A stretch of DNA of 62,529 nt from NCBI RefSeq assembly GCF_900090245.1, contig NZ_FMDN01000027.1, positions 1 to 62,529 of the forward strand, in the 5' to 3' direction. Of the stretch, positions 17,322 to 25,575 are shown piece after piece. The notes under the pieces are model-generated. The model was not told the origin of the DNA and did no database searches. It saw only the letters and a program-made list of their open reading frames with translations. The DNA is from Micromonospora halophytica. Lineage in GTDB: Bacteria; Actinomycetota; Actinomycetes; Mycobacteriales; Micromonosporaceae. Position numbers and translations under genes: made by a program. Each line of letters starts with the position of its first letter. Positions within the stretch are counted from its first letter, which is position 1.

Positions 17322-17483
17322 TCATGCCTCCGTGTGCAGCTTCGCTTTGCTGCCCGCTTCCGGACAGTGGAACGCACCGGCTGGCGCCTTCGTCGGCTTG
17401 GCCCAGCCCGGCCCGGGCGATCGACTCCGTTTCGCCGACATGGCGGTGTTTCTCAGCGTCGGACACCGCGATGTCGGTGCCAT
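17322..17483 (-). CDS. Possible small basic protein
   Basis: A 53-aa frame (MAPTSRCPTLRNTAMSAKRS...) ending 20 bases before the SRPBCC gene. It is rich in Lys, Arg and Ala with two Cys; third-position GC is only moderately high. GGTGAGG stands upstream. It is not recognised and might be chance; included because no other gene fills 17303-17591. Confidence 0.25.
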   Translation of the reverse strand: MAPTSRCPTLRNTAMSAKRSRSPGPGWAKPTKAPAGAFHCPEAGSKAKLHTEA

Positions 17484-17591
17484 GGCGTGCGCCTCACCAA
17501 GCTCGGCCGGCAGTCTCACGGATGGTGGTCGGCTATCGGGGTAAGCGCGGCTGACGTGGCCCACGGCCGGGCCGCGGGTGGGGAGCGGACG

Positions 17592-18440
17592 ATGAGCGAG
17601 GCGCGGGAGCCGGAGCGGACCGGAGGCGGCCACGAGGTCGAGCCGGACGTGCTGCTCGACATCCCGGAGGTGTCGGTCGACTCGCTGCGGCTGGCGGTCG
17701 ACGGACTCGACGCGGACCTGTCGCTGCGCGCCCGGCTGGCCAACCTGCTCCAGATCGACGCCGGCGTGCGGGTGCACCTGGCGGGGGCGGAACTGGATCT
17801 CCAGGGGGTCAGCGCCGAGGCGCTGCTGAAGGTCCGGCTGGAGAAGCTGGTGGAGATCCTCGACCGCGCGCTCACCACGCTCGACCGGAACCCGGAGATC
17901 GTCCAGGCGCTGGCCCGTACCGCCGACGTCTCCCTGAACGACGTCAACCGGGTGGCCGACCGGCCGGCGACCGCTGCCGCGCCCGTCGTCGACGAGGCCG
18001 GCCAGCAGGTCGGCTCGATCGGCGCGGTGGCCGACCGGTCCCTGCGCGAGGCCGCCCGCGCCGCCGGTCCTGCCGGGCCCGCTGAGCCCGTCGCGGCCAC
18101 GTCGGCGCAGCGACCCACCGGCCCACGCCCGGAGTCTCCGGCCGGGCCGTCGCCGGTGGGCTCCCCACCGGAACCCCCGTTGGAGCCGCCGCCGACCAGC
18201 CGCCCGCCCCGTCCGGGCGCCGAGGTCCCGGCGGGCGGGCCGCCACCCGCGCCCACCGGCCCCCGACCCGCCGACCGGGGTACGACCGCAGGCGACCGTG
18301 AGCGCCGTGGCACTTCGCCGGCGTCCCAGTTCGCCGGACAGGCGGGCGAGACGCTGCGCCAGGCCGGCCGTAGCGTGTGGGAGGCGGTCCAGGGCGGCAT
18401 GGCCCAGCGGCGTCAGGGCCAGCAGCGGCCCGACCGCTGA
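17592..18440 (+). CDS. Hypothetical protein with Pro-rich C-terminal half
   Basis: A 282-aa protein in two parts. Residues 1-120 are a structured helical region (DVLLDIPEVSVDSLRLAVDGLDADLSLRARLANLLQIDAGVRVHL), reminiscent of actinobacterial proteins that begin with a repeated Leu/Asp pattern. Residues about 130-240 are low-complexity Pro/Ala/Gly. The last 35 residues form an amphipathic helix (FAGQAGETLRQAGRSVWEAVQGG). No signal peptide. Function unknown. Confidence 0.65.
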   Translation: MSEAREPERTGGGHEVEPDVLLDIPEVSVDSLRLAVDGLDADLSLRARLANLLQIDAGVRVHLAGAELDLQGVSAEALLKVRLEKLVEILDRALTTLDRNPEIVQALARTADVSLNDVNRVADRPATAAAPVVDEAGQQVGSIGAVADRSLREAARAAGPAGPAEPVAATSAQRPTGPRPESPAGPSPVGSPPEPPLEPPPTSRPPRPGAEVPAGGPPPAPTGPRPADRGTTAGDRERRGTSPASQFAGQAGETLRQAGRSVWEAVQGGMAQRRQGQQRPDR

Positions 18441-18498
18441 CCGGTCCTGCCCCGGCCCGCCGGCGCAGCCGGAGTCCGGGCGGTGGGTACGAGAGCGT

Positions 18499-19266
18499 TC
18501 AGTGCGGCCGACGCCACCAGGCCGTACGGGCCAGCAGGGGCAGCGCCGCCAGCGGTGCGAGGGTGACCGCCAGGGCCGCCCCGCTGGTGAGGTCCTGAGG
18601 CGTCCACACCAGGTTGTCGCCGATCCCGGCCGTGTGCGCGGTGAGGGACAGGCCCACGAAGAGCGCGACCGCCCCGAGCACGGTGACGAGCCGGTGCCAC
18701 CCCGTCCCCACCGCCGTGACGGGGGTGCGTCGTGCCACCGTCGGCACCTCGGCATCGGCCTGGTGAGGTCGCGTCACCCCGGCATCCACCGGGCGCGCTG
18801 GCGCCGCCTCGGCCTCCGCCCGGTGCCACCGCGCATCGGTGAGCCGCCGCTGCACGGCGGTCAGCCCTCGGACGGCCCACGCGATGACCGGGACGACCAG
18901 CGTGAGGAGCAGCACGGCGTGGGTGGCCCAGGCCCCGGCGAGGGTGGGGCCGCCCCACGAGTCGGCGTACCCGCCGTCGGCCTGGCCGGAGCGCACGAGC
19001 AGTTCCCGCCACGGGTACGCCAGCACGTTGATCAGCACCAGGAAGGCCAGGACGGCGGTCAACGCCGACGAGGCGAGCGCGACCGGCAGCGCGACCAGCG
19101 CGCCGAGCAGGTTGCCGGGCCGTCCCCCGCGGACGGCCCGGACCGTCGCCCCGAGAGCCCGTGGCACGGCGAGGACGGAGAACCGGAAGGCGCGGCGGGA
19201 CTCCGGGCCGTACGCCCACCGCCAGGGAGTGCCGAGTCGACTGAGGAACCTTCTGCCAGGTGTCAT
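18499..19266 (-). CDS. Polytopic membrane protein of unknown function
   Basis: A 255-aa protein with about five predicted membrane segments: two in LLGALVALPVALASSALTAVLAFLVLINVLAY, one in AVLLLTLVVPVIAWAV, one in LVTVLGAVALFVGLSL and a last in AALAVTLAPLAALPLLA. There is a basic cytosolic N-terminus and a cytosolic loop rich in Ala, Arg and Glu. No motif identifies a transporter or sensor. ATG 19266 is chosen over the upstream ATG at 19296. Confidence 0.65.
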   Translation of the reverse strand: MTPGRRFLSRLGTPWRWAYGPESRRAFRFSVLAVPRALGATVRAVRGGRPGNLLGALVALPVALASSALTAVLAFLVLINVLAYPWRELLVRSGQADGGYADSWGGPTLAGAWATHAVLLLTLVVPVIAWAVRGLTAVQRRLTDARWHRAEAEAAPARPVDAGVTRPHQADAEVPTVARRTPVTAVGTGWHRLVTVLGAVALFVGLSLTAHTAGIGDNLVWTPQDLTSGAALAVTLAPLAALPLLARTAWWRRPH

Positions 19267-19379
19267 GTGCCCAGTCTCGGCTCCGGGTGGACTCACTCAC
19301 CATCGGGAGGCTCCCGGCCCGTACCCCTAGGGGCGTGGACGCCGCCGGTGTCCTTGACACCCGCATCGACGATGGCCGG

Positions 19380-19859
19380 ATGAGCCTGGGTGAGCGCGGC
19401 GTCCTCGTTGCTGTCCCGGACGGCTCCGGCCACACAGTGACGCTGCTGCTCGCTCCCCGCCTGGCGGTCGCCATCGTGAGTGCGGTCCTGGTCGTGGCCG
19501 GTGTCCGTATCGCGGTGACCCGACGGCTCCCGCGATTTCGGCTCCGTCCCGGCCGACCGGAGGTGGGCCAGCGACCCCAACCCGTCCGGGTCGGCGGCGG
19601 TGTCGCGCTGGCCGCCACGAGCCTGCTGCTCCAGCAGGTGGTGTCCCTCGTGCCCATGCCGTTCCTGGCCGAACTCGCCCTGATGGCGACGTCGCTGCTG
19701 GTGGCCGCAGGCGCGCTCGGCTGGTTCGTCCTGCGGCAGGACCAGCTGTCCGGATCCACCGCGCGACTACAGGCGGGTGTCAGGCTCGACCGGACGGATC
19801 CAGCCAGGGCACCACGCAGAAACGCCGACCTGCGTTACCGCTGGTCGGCGTTTCAGTAG
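19380..19859 (+). CDS. Possible small membrane protein
   Basis: A 159-aa frame with hydrophobic segments (VTLLLAPRLAVAIVSAVLVVAGVRIAV; VALAATSLLLQQVVSLVPMPFLAELALMATSLLVAAGALGWFVL). It is divergent from the preceding membrane protein gene. Its last codons run through the hairpin at 19820-19853 that probably terminates the tRNA-Phe transcript, so the 3' end is suspect. Role unknown. Confidence 0.4.
   Translation: MSLGERGVLVAVPDGSGHTVTLLLAPRLAVAIVSAVLVVAGVRIAVTRRLPRFRLRPGRPEVGQRPQPVRVGGGVALAATSLLLQQVVSLVPMPFLAELALMATSLLVAAGALGWFVLRQDQLSGSTARLQAGVRLDRTDPARAPRRNADLRYRWSAFQ
19820..19853 (-). terminator. Terminator of tRNA-Phe
   Basis: AAACGCCGACC pairs with GGTCGGCGTTT (11 bases, 12-base loop). 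On the minus strand it follows tRNA-Phe and ends in a short T run. Confidence 0.65.
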
Positions 19860-19876
19860 CCCGGCGAAAGGCTATG

Positions 19877-19950
19877 TGGCCAGGGGCGGGGTCGAACCGC
19901 CGACCTTCCGATTTTCAGTCGGACGCTCGTACCAACTGAGCTACCTGGCC
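19877..19950 (-). tRNA. tRNA-Phe (GAA)
   Basis: On the minus strand the acceptor stem GGCCAGG pairs with CCTGGCC, the D-arm is AGCTCAGTTGGTACGAGC, the anticodon loop is CTGAAAA (anticodon GAA) and the T-arm is GGCGGTTCGACCCCGCC. A standard 74-nt tRNA. Confidence 0.95.
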
Positions 19951-20020
19951 GTGGTGCTCGGCTCATGGTACCCGGAAGGCGGGGTCTCCGCCGAACAGGT
20001 AACACGCTCCGATACGCAGA

Positions 20021-20046
20021 ACGCCGCGCAATGGTGCACGCGGCGT
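20021..20046 (-). terminator. Terminator of tRNA-Asp
   Basis: ACGCCGCG and CGCGGCGT, perfect 8-base arms with a 10-base loop, just downstream of tRNA-Asp on the minus strand. Confidence 0.55.
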
Positions 20047-20055
20047 CGGCGCTGG

Positions 20056-20129
20056 CGGTCCTGACGGGACTTGAACCCGCGACCTCCGCCTTGACAGGGC
20101 GGCGAGCACTCCAACTGCTCCACAGGACC
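20056..20129 (-). tRNA. tRNA-Asp (GTC)
   Basis: Acceptor stem GGTCCTG/CAGGACC, D-arm GAGCAGTTGGAGTGCTC, anticodon loop CTGTCAA (anticodon GTC), T-arm with GGGTTCAAGTCCC. About 74 nt on the minus strand; the anticodon and stems are clear. Confidence 0.93.
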
Positions 20130-20143
20130 TAGCTTTTGTTGCC

Positions 20144-20159
20144 TCCGGCCGAAGCCGGA
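20144..20159 (-). terminator. UUCG tetraloop hairpin after tRNA-Glu
   Basis: On the minus strand TCCGGC-TTCG-GCCGGA, a 6-base stem with a stable UUCG loop, between tRNA-Glu and tRNA-Asp. It may separate the two transcripts or help processing. Confidence 0.5.
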
Positions 20160-20162
20160 CCG

Positions 20163-20235
20163 TGCCCCCAACGGGATTCGAACCCGTGCTACCGCCTTGA
20201 AAGGGCGGCGTCCTGGGCCGCTAGACGATGAGGGC
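20163..20235 (-). tRNA. tRNA-Glu (TTC)
   Basis: Acceptor stem GCCCTCA/TGGGGGC (approximate), D-arm GTCTAGCGGCCCAGGAC, anticodon loop CTTTCAA (anticodon TTC), T-arm CGGGTTCGAATCCCG. About 73 nt. It is the first of a minus-strand Glu-Asp-Phe row. Confidence 0.93.
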
Positions 20236-20390
20236 GGCCCCGCCATCATTGCACACTCGCAACTTCAAGCGGACTTGCTCCCATCCGGCCCCGCCGGAGG
20301 CATGAGAAGCATATGCCATGCCTGGGCGGACGACCAAACCGGTATGGCCAGGGGCACAGTGCCCCGAAAAACCGCAGGTCAGGGCGGTTA

Positions 20391-21200
20391 TCACCGGGGT
20401 GGAGCGATGCCGAAGCGCCGTTTCAGGTCGGCGATCAGGTGTGGGCAGGCGGCCAGGGTTCGGCTCCGGTCGCCTCCACCGTCGTGCATCAGGACGATCG
20501 CGCCGGGGCGTACGCCGGCCTGGACCCGCTTCGTCAGCACGGGGGCGGTGGGCTTCGCCCAGTCCTGCGGGTCGACGCTCCAGTGCAGCGATCGCATGCC
20601 GAGCTGACGGGCCACCGCCACCACCTCCGGCGTCCACCGACCGCCGGGCTGGCGGAAGAACGGCACCTCGGCGCCCGGGACGGCCGCCCGGACGGCCTGG
20701 TTGGTGCGGGTCAGGTCGGCCCGGATCTCGGCCACCGGGCGGCGGCCGAGATCGAAGTCGTGCCGCCAGCTGTGGTTGCAGAGCTGGTGGCCCTCCCGGA
20801 CGATCCGCGCCACCAGCTCCGGGTGCTTGCGGACCTGGGTGCCGACCACGCAGAACGTCGCCTTCACCTTGGCCGACCGCAGCTGGTCGAGGACCTTCGG
20901 CGTCCAGGTCGGGTCCGGGCCGTCGTCGAACGTCAGCGCCACCGCGCGTACGCCGGTGGCGCGCCGAAGGCCGGCGGGGAGCGTCTTCGGTGTCGGCCGC
21001 AACCGGGGTTTCGGCCTGGCGGTGGTGGGCCGTGGCCTGGGGGGTGGTGTGGGGGTGGCGGACGGGTCCGTCGGGTCCGTCGAGGCCGTCGGGGCGGGTG
21101 CCGCCACCTGCCGGCTGTTCCGCTGTTCCTCGCCGCATCCGACGAGGAGCAGGACCAGGGCCAGGGCGACCGCCAGGACGGGGCGTGGACGCATCGTCAC
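20391..21200 (-). CDS. Polysaccharide deacetylase (NodB/CE4) lipoprotein
   Basis: Exported carbohydrate esterase of 269 aa. The N-terminus is a lipoprotein signal (VLLLVGC), followed by a Pro/Thr-rich linker of about 60 aa and a CE4 domain. Motif 1 is ALTFDDGPDP (catalytic Asp and metal Asp), motif 2 is HSWRHDF (metal His residues, written H-S-x-x-H), motif 3 is FFRQPGGRW and the late motif is IVLMHDGG. It is likely to deacetylate cell-wall glycans. It lies downstream of the carotenoid-linked regulator on the same strand but with its own 68-base gap, so a functional link is uncertain. Confidence 0.9.
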   Translation of the reverse strand: MTMRPRPVLAVALALVLLLVGCGEEQRNSRQVAAPAPTASTDPTDPSATPTPPPRPRPTTARPKPRLRPTPKTLPAGLRRATGVRAVALTFDDGPDPTWTPKVLDQLRSAKVKATFCVVGTQVRKHPELVARIVREGHQLCNHSWRHDFDLGRRPVAEIRADLTRTNQAVRAAVPGAEVPFFRQPGGRWTPEVVAVARQLGMRSLHWSVDPQDWAKPTAPVLTKRVQAGVRPGAIVLMHDGGGDRSRTLAACPHLIADLKRRFGIAPPR

Positions 21201-21268
21201 TCCGAGGGGGATCGGGTACGCGGACGGCCCCGACGGTAGTGGACGAAATGTGAATCCGGCAGGGCCGG

Positions 21269-22204
21269 TCAGTCCCCCGTCGCCTGGTCCAGCGAGTCCC
21301 GGACGGCCAACGCCAGCGAGACCGCCTCGGTGAGGTCGACCGGGCGTACCACCCCGGCGGGCAGGGTGTCGGCCCGCCAGCCCGGCCCGGCGGCCAGCAC
21401 CAGCAGCGGCCGGCGGGGCACCCCGAGCAGGGCGCTGAGCTGCCCCGGTTCGGCGGTCGCCCGGGTGTGTGACCAGATCACCACCGCCGCCGGGCCGGTC
21501 CGGTTCACCGCCTCGATCAGGGCCGCCACCGGCACCCGCGCCCCGAGCATCCGGTACGTGACCCCGGCCTCGGCGAGCGCGGCGGCGAGCGCCTCCAGCG
21601 GGAGGGTGTGCTGTTCCTCGTCCGCGCAGGAGAGCAGGATCCGGGGTGGGCCGGTCGCCGTGCCGGCGCGGGTGACCGTGGCGAACGCCTCCGAGACGCA
21701 GCGGGAGACCAGGTGCTCCACCTCGATCAGCCCGGCGGTGGCGGCGTGCCGTTCGCCGATGCCGACCAGCACCGGGCGGAGCAGCCCGTCCCAGGTGGCG
21801 ATCACGCCGTCGCGGGCCAGTGAGTGCGCGATCGTCTCGTTGATCGCCACCGAGTCCAGTCGCATGGCGGCCCGGGCCATGCCCCGGGCGACCGGTCCGG
21901 CCCGGCCGACCGGGATGGTCTGCCCGCCGCCGTCCCGGACGCCCCGCATCCGCAGCTCGGCACCGGGGCTGATCGCCGGGCCCTGCTTCGCCCAGCGGGC
22001 CGCCTCGGCCGGGGCGATCCCCTCGGTGGTGAGTTTGCGCATGATCTCCAGGCGTGCCAGGTCGGCCGGCGTGTAGCGCCGGTGGTGACCCGGGACGTGG
22101 TGACTGGGACCGAGGCCGTAGCGCTGGTGCCAGGTACGCAGCGTGGTGACCGCCACGCCCAGTCGGCGTGCGACGGCCCCCGCGCTCAGCGCCTCATCGG
22201 CCAC
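21269..22204 (-). CDS. MerR-type regulator with B12-binding domain (CarH/LitR-like)
   Basis: A 311-aa regulator. An N-terminal MerR winged helix (LSAGAVARRLGVAVTTLRTWHQRYGL) is followed by a four-helix region and a Rossmann-like cobalamin domain. The lower-ligand His is present (EEQHTLP, His199) and so is the EH pair (E163-H164). The position that holds Trp in CarH/LitR light sensors, ten residues before that Glu, is His153. The gene overlaps idi by 11 bases and ends the crtE-crtI-idi unit, so it probably controls carotenoid genes, classically by light through adenosylcobalamin. Loss of the Trp leaves light sensing uncertain. Confidence 0.85.
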   Translation of the reverse strand: MADEALSAGAVARRLGVAVTTLRTWHQRYGLGPSHHVPGHHRRYTPADLARLEIMRKLTTEGIAPAEAARWAKQGPAISPGAELRMRGVRDGGGQTIPVGRAGPVARGMARAAMRLDSVAINETIAHSLARDGVIATWDGLLRPVLVGIGERHAATAGLIEVEHLVSRCVSEAFATVTRAGTATGPPRILLSCADEEQHTLPLEALAAALAEAGVTYRMLGARVPVAALIEAVNRTGPAAVVIWSHTRATAEPGQLSALLGVPRRPLLVLAAGPGWRADTLPAGVVRPVDLTEAVSLALAVRDSLDQATGD

Positions 22205-22799
22205 CCGGCCGCTCCGGAGCGTCGTCCGCCGGTACGCCGGACGGGATCGTGGTGCCGGCCGGGCCGCCGGAGCGCAGCAGCCGGCTCACCACCCCGCCCA
22301 GCCAGGGCGCGTACGCGCGGGGGTCGGCCTCGATCTCGGTCATCAGCCGGACCGGATCGACCCAGCGCAGCTCGGAGACCTCGTCCGGGTCCGGCAGCAG
22401 GGTGACGTCGGCGGGCACGTCGGCGCGCAGTACGTGGTCGTACTCGAACTCGACCCGGCCGGTGACCGGGTCCTCGGCGTAGTAGAGGTAGATCCCCACC
22501 TCGGTGAGCGACACCGGCTCGGCGCCCAACTCCTCGCGCAGCCGCCGGTTGGCGGCCTCGGCCGGCGACTGGCGTGGGCCGGGGTGGCCGCAGCACGAGT
22601 TGGCCCAGCGCTGCGGGAACCGGGTCTTCACCGCGGCCCGCCGCTGGAGCAGCACCCGCCCCTCCGGGTCGACCAGCAGCACCGAGAAGGCGCGGTGCAG
22701 CCGCCCCGGCGCCTGGTGCGCGGCGGCGACCGTGGCCTCGCCGAGGACGCGGCCGGTGTCGTCGACCAGTTCGACCAGGTGCCCTTCCCGGGACTTCAC
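22194..22799 (-). CDS. idi: Isopentenyl-diphosphate delta-isomerase, type I
   Basis: Converts IPP to DMAPP, the starter for isoprenoids. A 201-aa Nudix protein: LHRAFSVLLVDPEGRVLLQRRA, NSCCGHPGP with the catalytic Cys and metal His, the Nudix-like box EAANRRLREELG, and YYAEDPVTGRVEFEYDHVL with the catalytic Glu region. A roughly 30-aa Pro/Ala-rich C-terminal tail overlaps the regulator gene. It supplies precursors for the neighbouring CrtE. Confidence 0.93.
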   Translation of the reverse strand: MKSREGHLVELVDDTGRVLGEATVAAAHQAPGRLHRAFSVLLVDPEGRVLLQRRAAVKTRFPQRWANSCCGHPGPRQSPAEAANRRLREELGAEPVSLTEVGIYLYYAEDPVTGRVEFEYDHVLRADVPADVTLLPDPDEVSELRWVDPVRLMTEIEADPRAYAPWLGGVVSRLLRSGGPAGTTIPSGVPADDAPERPGGR

Positions 22800-22842
22800 C
22801 GCCGTGACCCCCCACTTCTCGTGTGCACCGCGCTCCGCGTGC

Positions 22843-24324
22843 TCACCGGCCGTCGCCCGTGATGCGGTTCGCGGCGAGCTTGCCGGAGATGAGCACCATC
22901 GGCACGCCGACCCCGGGCTGGGTGCCGGAGCCGGTGAAGACCACGTTGGACAGGCTCCGGTGCAGGTTCGACGGGCGGAACGGGCCGGTCTGGAAGAGGC
23001 TGTGCGCGGCGGCGAACGGCGTACCGGCGGCCATGCCCTGCTCCTCCCATTCGGCGGGGGTGATCGTACGCAGCACCTCGATGCCGTCGCCGAACCCCAC
23101 GTACCCGCGCTCCTCCAACGTCCCGACGAGCTGGTCGGCGTAGCGGCGGCTGAGGTCGCCGCGCCAGTCGAACGGCGCCCGCTCCAGGTTGGGCACCGGG
23201 GCGAGCACGTAGTAGGTGTGCCGCCCGGCCGGGGCGACCGAGGGGTCGGTCCGGCTCGGGTTGGTGACCAGCAGCGACGGGTCGCTCATCAGTTCGCCGC
23301 GCCGGATCACCTCGTCGAAGGTGCCCTTCCACGACCGTCCGAAGTGGATGTTGTGGTGGGCGATCCTGCCATACCCCTGTGTCGACCCGACGTGCAGGAC
23401 CACGCAGGACGGCGAGTAGGTGAGCTTGCGCTGCCGACCCTCGGGCAGCAGGTCGCGGTAGGCGACGGGCAGGTCCGGGTTGAGCACGACCACGTCGGCC
23501 GGGATCAGCTCGCCGTCGGCGGTCACCACGCCGGTGGCCCGGCCGTGGGCGGTCTCCACCCGGGTCACCGTGGTGCCGTACCGGAACTGCACGCCGTGTT
23601 TCTCGGCGGCGCCGGCCATCCCCCGGGACACGGCGTGGATGCCGCCGCGCGGGAAGTACACCCCGGCCACCGAGTCGAGGTACGCGATGACGCTGTAGAT
23701 GGCCAGCGCGTCGTGCGGCGCGAGGCCGGCGTACATCGCCTGGAAGGAGAAGATGCGCTGGGTGCGGGGGTCGGAGAAGAACTGGTTGATCTTCGTCTGG
23801 AGCCGCCGGAACGCGCCGTGGGTCAGCAGCTTCACCAGGTTGGCGGTGAGCAGGTCGGTCGGCGCGTCCAGGTTGCGGTCGATGAAGTCGGCCCGCTCCC
23901 AGTGCCAGAGGTTGCGCGCGTAGTCGACGAAGCGCAGGTAGCCGTCGGCCTCACGGGGGCCGCAGACCTTGGCGATCTCGGCGGCCATCCGGGTGGTGTC
24001 GGTGATGACGTCCAGCGTCGAGCCGTCCGGGTAGTAGGCCCGGTACGCCGGGTCGAGCGGGGTCAGGTCGAGCCAGTCGTCCAGCTCCTCGCCGACCGCG
24101 TCCAGCGCCTCGGCGATCAGGTCCGGCATGGTGAGCACGGTGGGGCCGGTGTCGAACTCGTACCCGTCGACGCTCAGCCGCCCGGCCCGGCCGCCCGGCA
24201 CCGGCTCGCGCTCGACCACGGTCACCTGCCGGCCGCTGCCGGCCAGGTGCAGCGCGCACGCCAGCCCGCCGAGGCCCGCGCCGACGACCACCACCCGGTC
24301 CGTACGTCCGTTCACGGTCCGCAC
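22843..24324 (-). CDS. crtI: Phytoene desaturase
   Basis: FAD-dependent CrtI-type desaturase (493 aa). The dinucleotide motif VVVVGAGLGGLACALHLAGSGRQVTVVEREPVPGGRAG is at the N-terminus. The C-terminal FAD motif is FTGSGTQPGVGVPMVLISGKLAANRI. It introduces double bases into phytoene to give lycopene or neurosporene. It lies between crtE (29 bases) and idi (43 bases) on the same strand. A start at the downstream codon for VNGRTDR is possible but ATG 24324 is usable. Confidence 0.93.
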   Translation of the reverse strand: MRTVNGRTDRVVVVGAGLGGLACALHLAGSGRQVTVVEREPVPGGRAGRLSVDGYEFDTGPTVLTMPDLIAEALDAVGEELDDWLDLTPLDPAYRAYYPDGSTLDVITDTTRMAAEIAKVCGPREADGYLRFVDYARNLWHWERADFIDRNLDAPTDLLTANLVKLLTHGAFRRLQTKINQFFSDPRTQRIFSFQAMYAGLAPHDALAIYSVIAYLDSVAGVYFPRGGIHAVSRGMAGAAEKHGVQFRYGTTVTRVETAHGRATGVVTADGELIPADVVVLNPDLPVAYRDLLPEGRQRKLTYSPSCVVLHVGSTQGYGRIAHHNIHFGRSWKGTFDEVIRRGELMSDPSLLVTNPSRTDPSVAPAGRHTYYVLAPVPNLERAPFDWRGDLSRRYADQLVGTLEERGYVGFGDGIEVLRTITPAEWEEQGMAAGTPFAAAHSLFQTGPFRPSNLHRSLSNVVFTGSGTQPGVGVPMVLISGKLAANRITGDGR

Positions 24325-24352
24325 GTGACCACCTCCCTCACGAAGTTGCCCA

Positions 24353-25507
24353 TCATGCCCGCCGCTTGGTGGCGGCGGTGGCGAGACCGGTCAGCGCGTT
24401 GCGCGCGGTCTCGTCGATCGACGCGGTGTCGAGCGCGGTCAGCGCCTCGGCGACCCGGTCGGAGATCATCCGTTCGACCCGGGTGACGGCCCCGGTGTCG
24501 GCGACCACCTCGGCCAGCCGGGCCACCTCGCGGGCTCCGGTCGCCTTGCCGGCCCGGTCCAACGCCCGCCGCTGGCCCGGGTCGGCGAGCTGCCGGGCCA
24601 CCATCAGCAGCGCGGTCGGCTTGCCGGTGCGCAGGTCGTCGCCGGCCGGCTTGCCGGTGGTCGCCGGGTCGCCGTAGACGCCGAGCAGGTCGTCGCAGAG
24701 CTGGAACGCCTCGCCCACCGCCAGGCCGTACCGGGTGTAGGCGGCGATCAGCGGCGCGTCGGCCTCGACCCCGGCCAGGCATGCGCCGAAGAGCAGCGGC
24801 CGTTGGACGGTGTAGCTGGCGGTCTTGTAACGGGCCACCCGCAGCGCCCGGTCCACCGACCAGTTCGCCGCGTCGTTCTCGCCGAGCACGTCGAGGTACT
24901 GCCCGGCGACCGTCTCGATCCGCATCCGGTCGTAGCAGCGGCGCACCTCGAACAGCCGGGCCGGCGGCAGGGGGGCGTGGCTGAGCAGCCGGTCCGCCCA
25001 GACCATGCAGAGGTCGCCGATGAGCACGGCCACCGCCTCGCCGAACCGGTCCGGGTCGCCGGAGTGCCCGGCGGCGCGGTGCCGGGCGGCGGCGGCCCGG
25101 TGCGCGGTGGGCAGGCCGCGCCGGGTGTCGGAGGCGTCCATCACGTCGTCGTGCACCAGGGCGAAGGTGTGCAGCAGCTCCAGCGCGGCGAACGCCGGCA
25201 GTACCGAGGGCAGCGGACCGCCACCGCCCACCACCCCGCGCCAGCCCCAGTACGCGAACGTCGGGCGGACCCGCTTGCCGCCGGCCAGCACGCAGTCGCG
25301 AGCCGTGGCGGCGAAACCACCCATCGCCGCGTCGATCTCGGTGAGCGAGTCGACCTCGGTGGCGAGGAACGCCGCCAGTGTCTCGTCGACCCCCTTGATC
25401 AGGTCCTTGGTGAACGCGGCCAGTACGCCGCGGACCGGATCGTCCGTCGCCTCCGGCTGTGCCGGCGCGACGCGGAGCGTGTTACCCGCAACTGCGTCGT
25501 TGGCCAT
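24353..25507 (-). CDS. crtE: Polyprenyl (geranylgeranyl) diphosphate synthase
   Basis: Head-to-tail prenyltransferase of 384 aa. The first Asp-rich motif is LVHDDVMDASDTRRG and the second is LCDDLLGVYGD. GGKRVRPTF and LELLHTFAL are conserved. In this setting it should make C20-PP for CrtB. It is the first gene of the minus-strand crt unit, 66 bases from divergent crtB. Confidence 0.92.
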   Translation of the reverse strand: MANDAVAGNTLRVAPAQPEATDDPVRGVLAAFTKDLIKGVDETLAAFLATEVDSLTEIDAAMGGFAATARDCVLAGGKRVRPTFAYWGWRGVVGGGGPLPSVLPAFAALELLHTFALVHDDVMDASDTRRGLPTAHRAAAARHRAAGHSGDPDRFGEAVAVLIGDLCMVWADRLLSHAPLPPARLFEVRRCYDRMRIETVAGQYLDVLGENDAANWSVDRALRVARYKTASYTVQRPLLFGACLAGVEADAPLIAAYTRYGLAVGEAFQLCDDLLGVYGDPATTGKPAGDDLRTGKPTALLMVARQLADPGQRRALDRAGKATGAREVARLAEVVADTGAVTRVERMISDRVAEALTALDTASIDETARNALTGLATAATKRRA

Positions 25508-25575
25508 GTGGGGGAGCGTACCCTAGGGTTACGAGTTGCGTCGATTGCTGCGTCGAATGTCGAGGAGGGCCGGTG
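25505..25575. promoter_or_regulatory. Divergent crtE/crtB promoter with direct repeats
   Basis: Only 65 bases separate the two start codons. ACCCTAGGGT (25520-25529) is palindromic and offers TANNNT -10 boxes on both strands. TGCGTCGATT (25537) and TGCGTCGAAT (25549) are direct repeats 12 bases apart, placed where a MerR/CarH-type repressor could bind. GAGGAGGG is the crtB ribosome site. Binding by the neighbouring regulator is inferred. Confidence 0.45.

Noticed and set aside
19877..20235. tRNA row as an integration site of a mobile element
   Set aside because: No integrase, no repeated tRNA end and no accessory gene content next to it.
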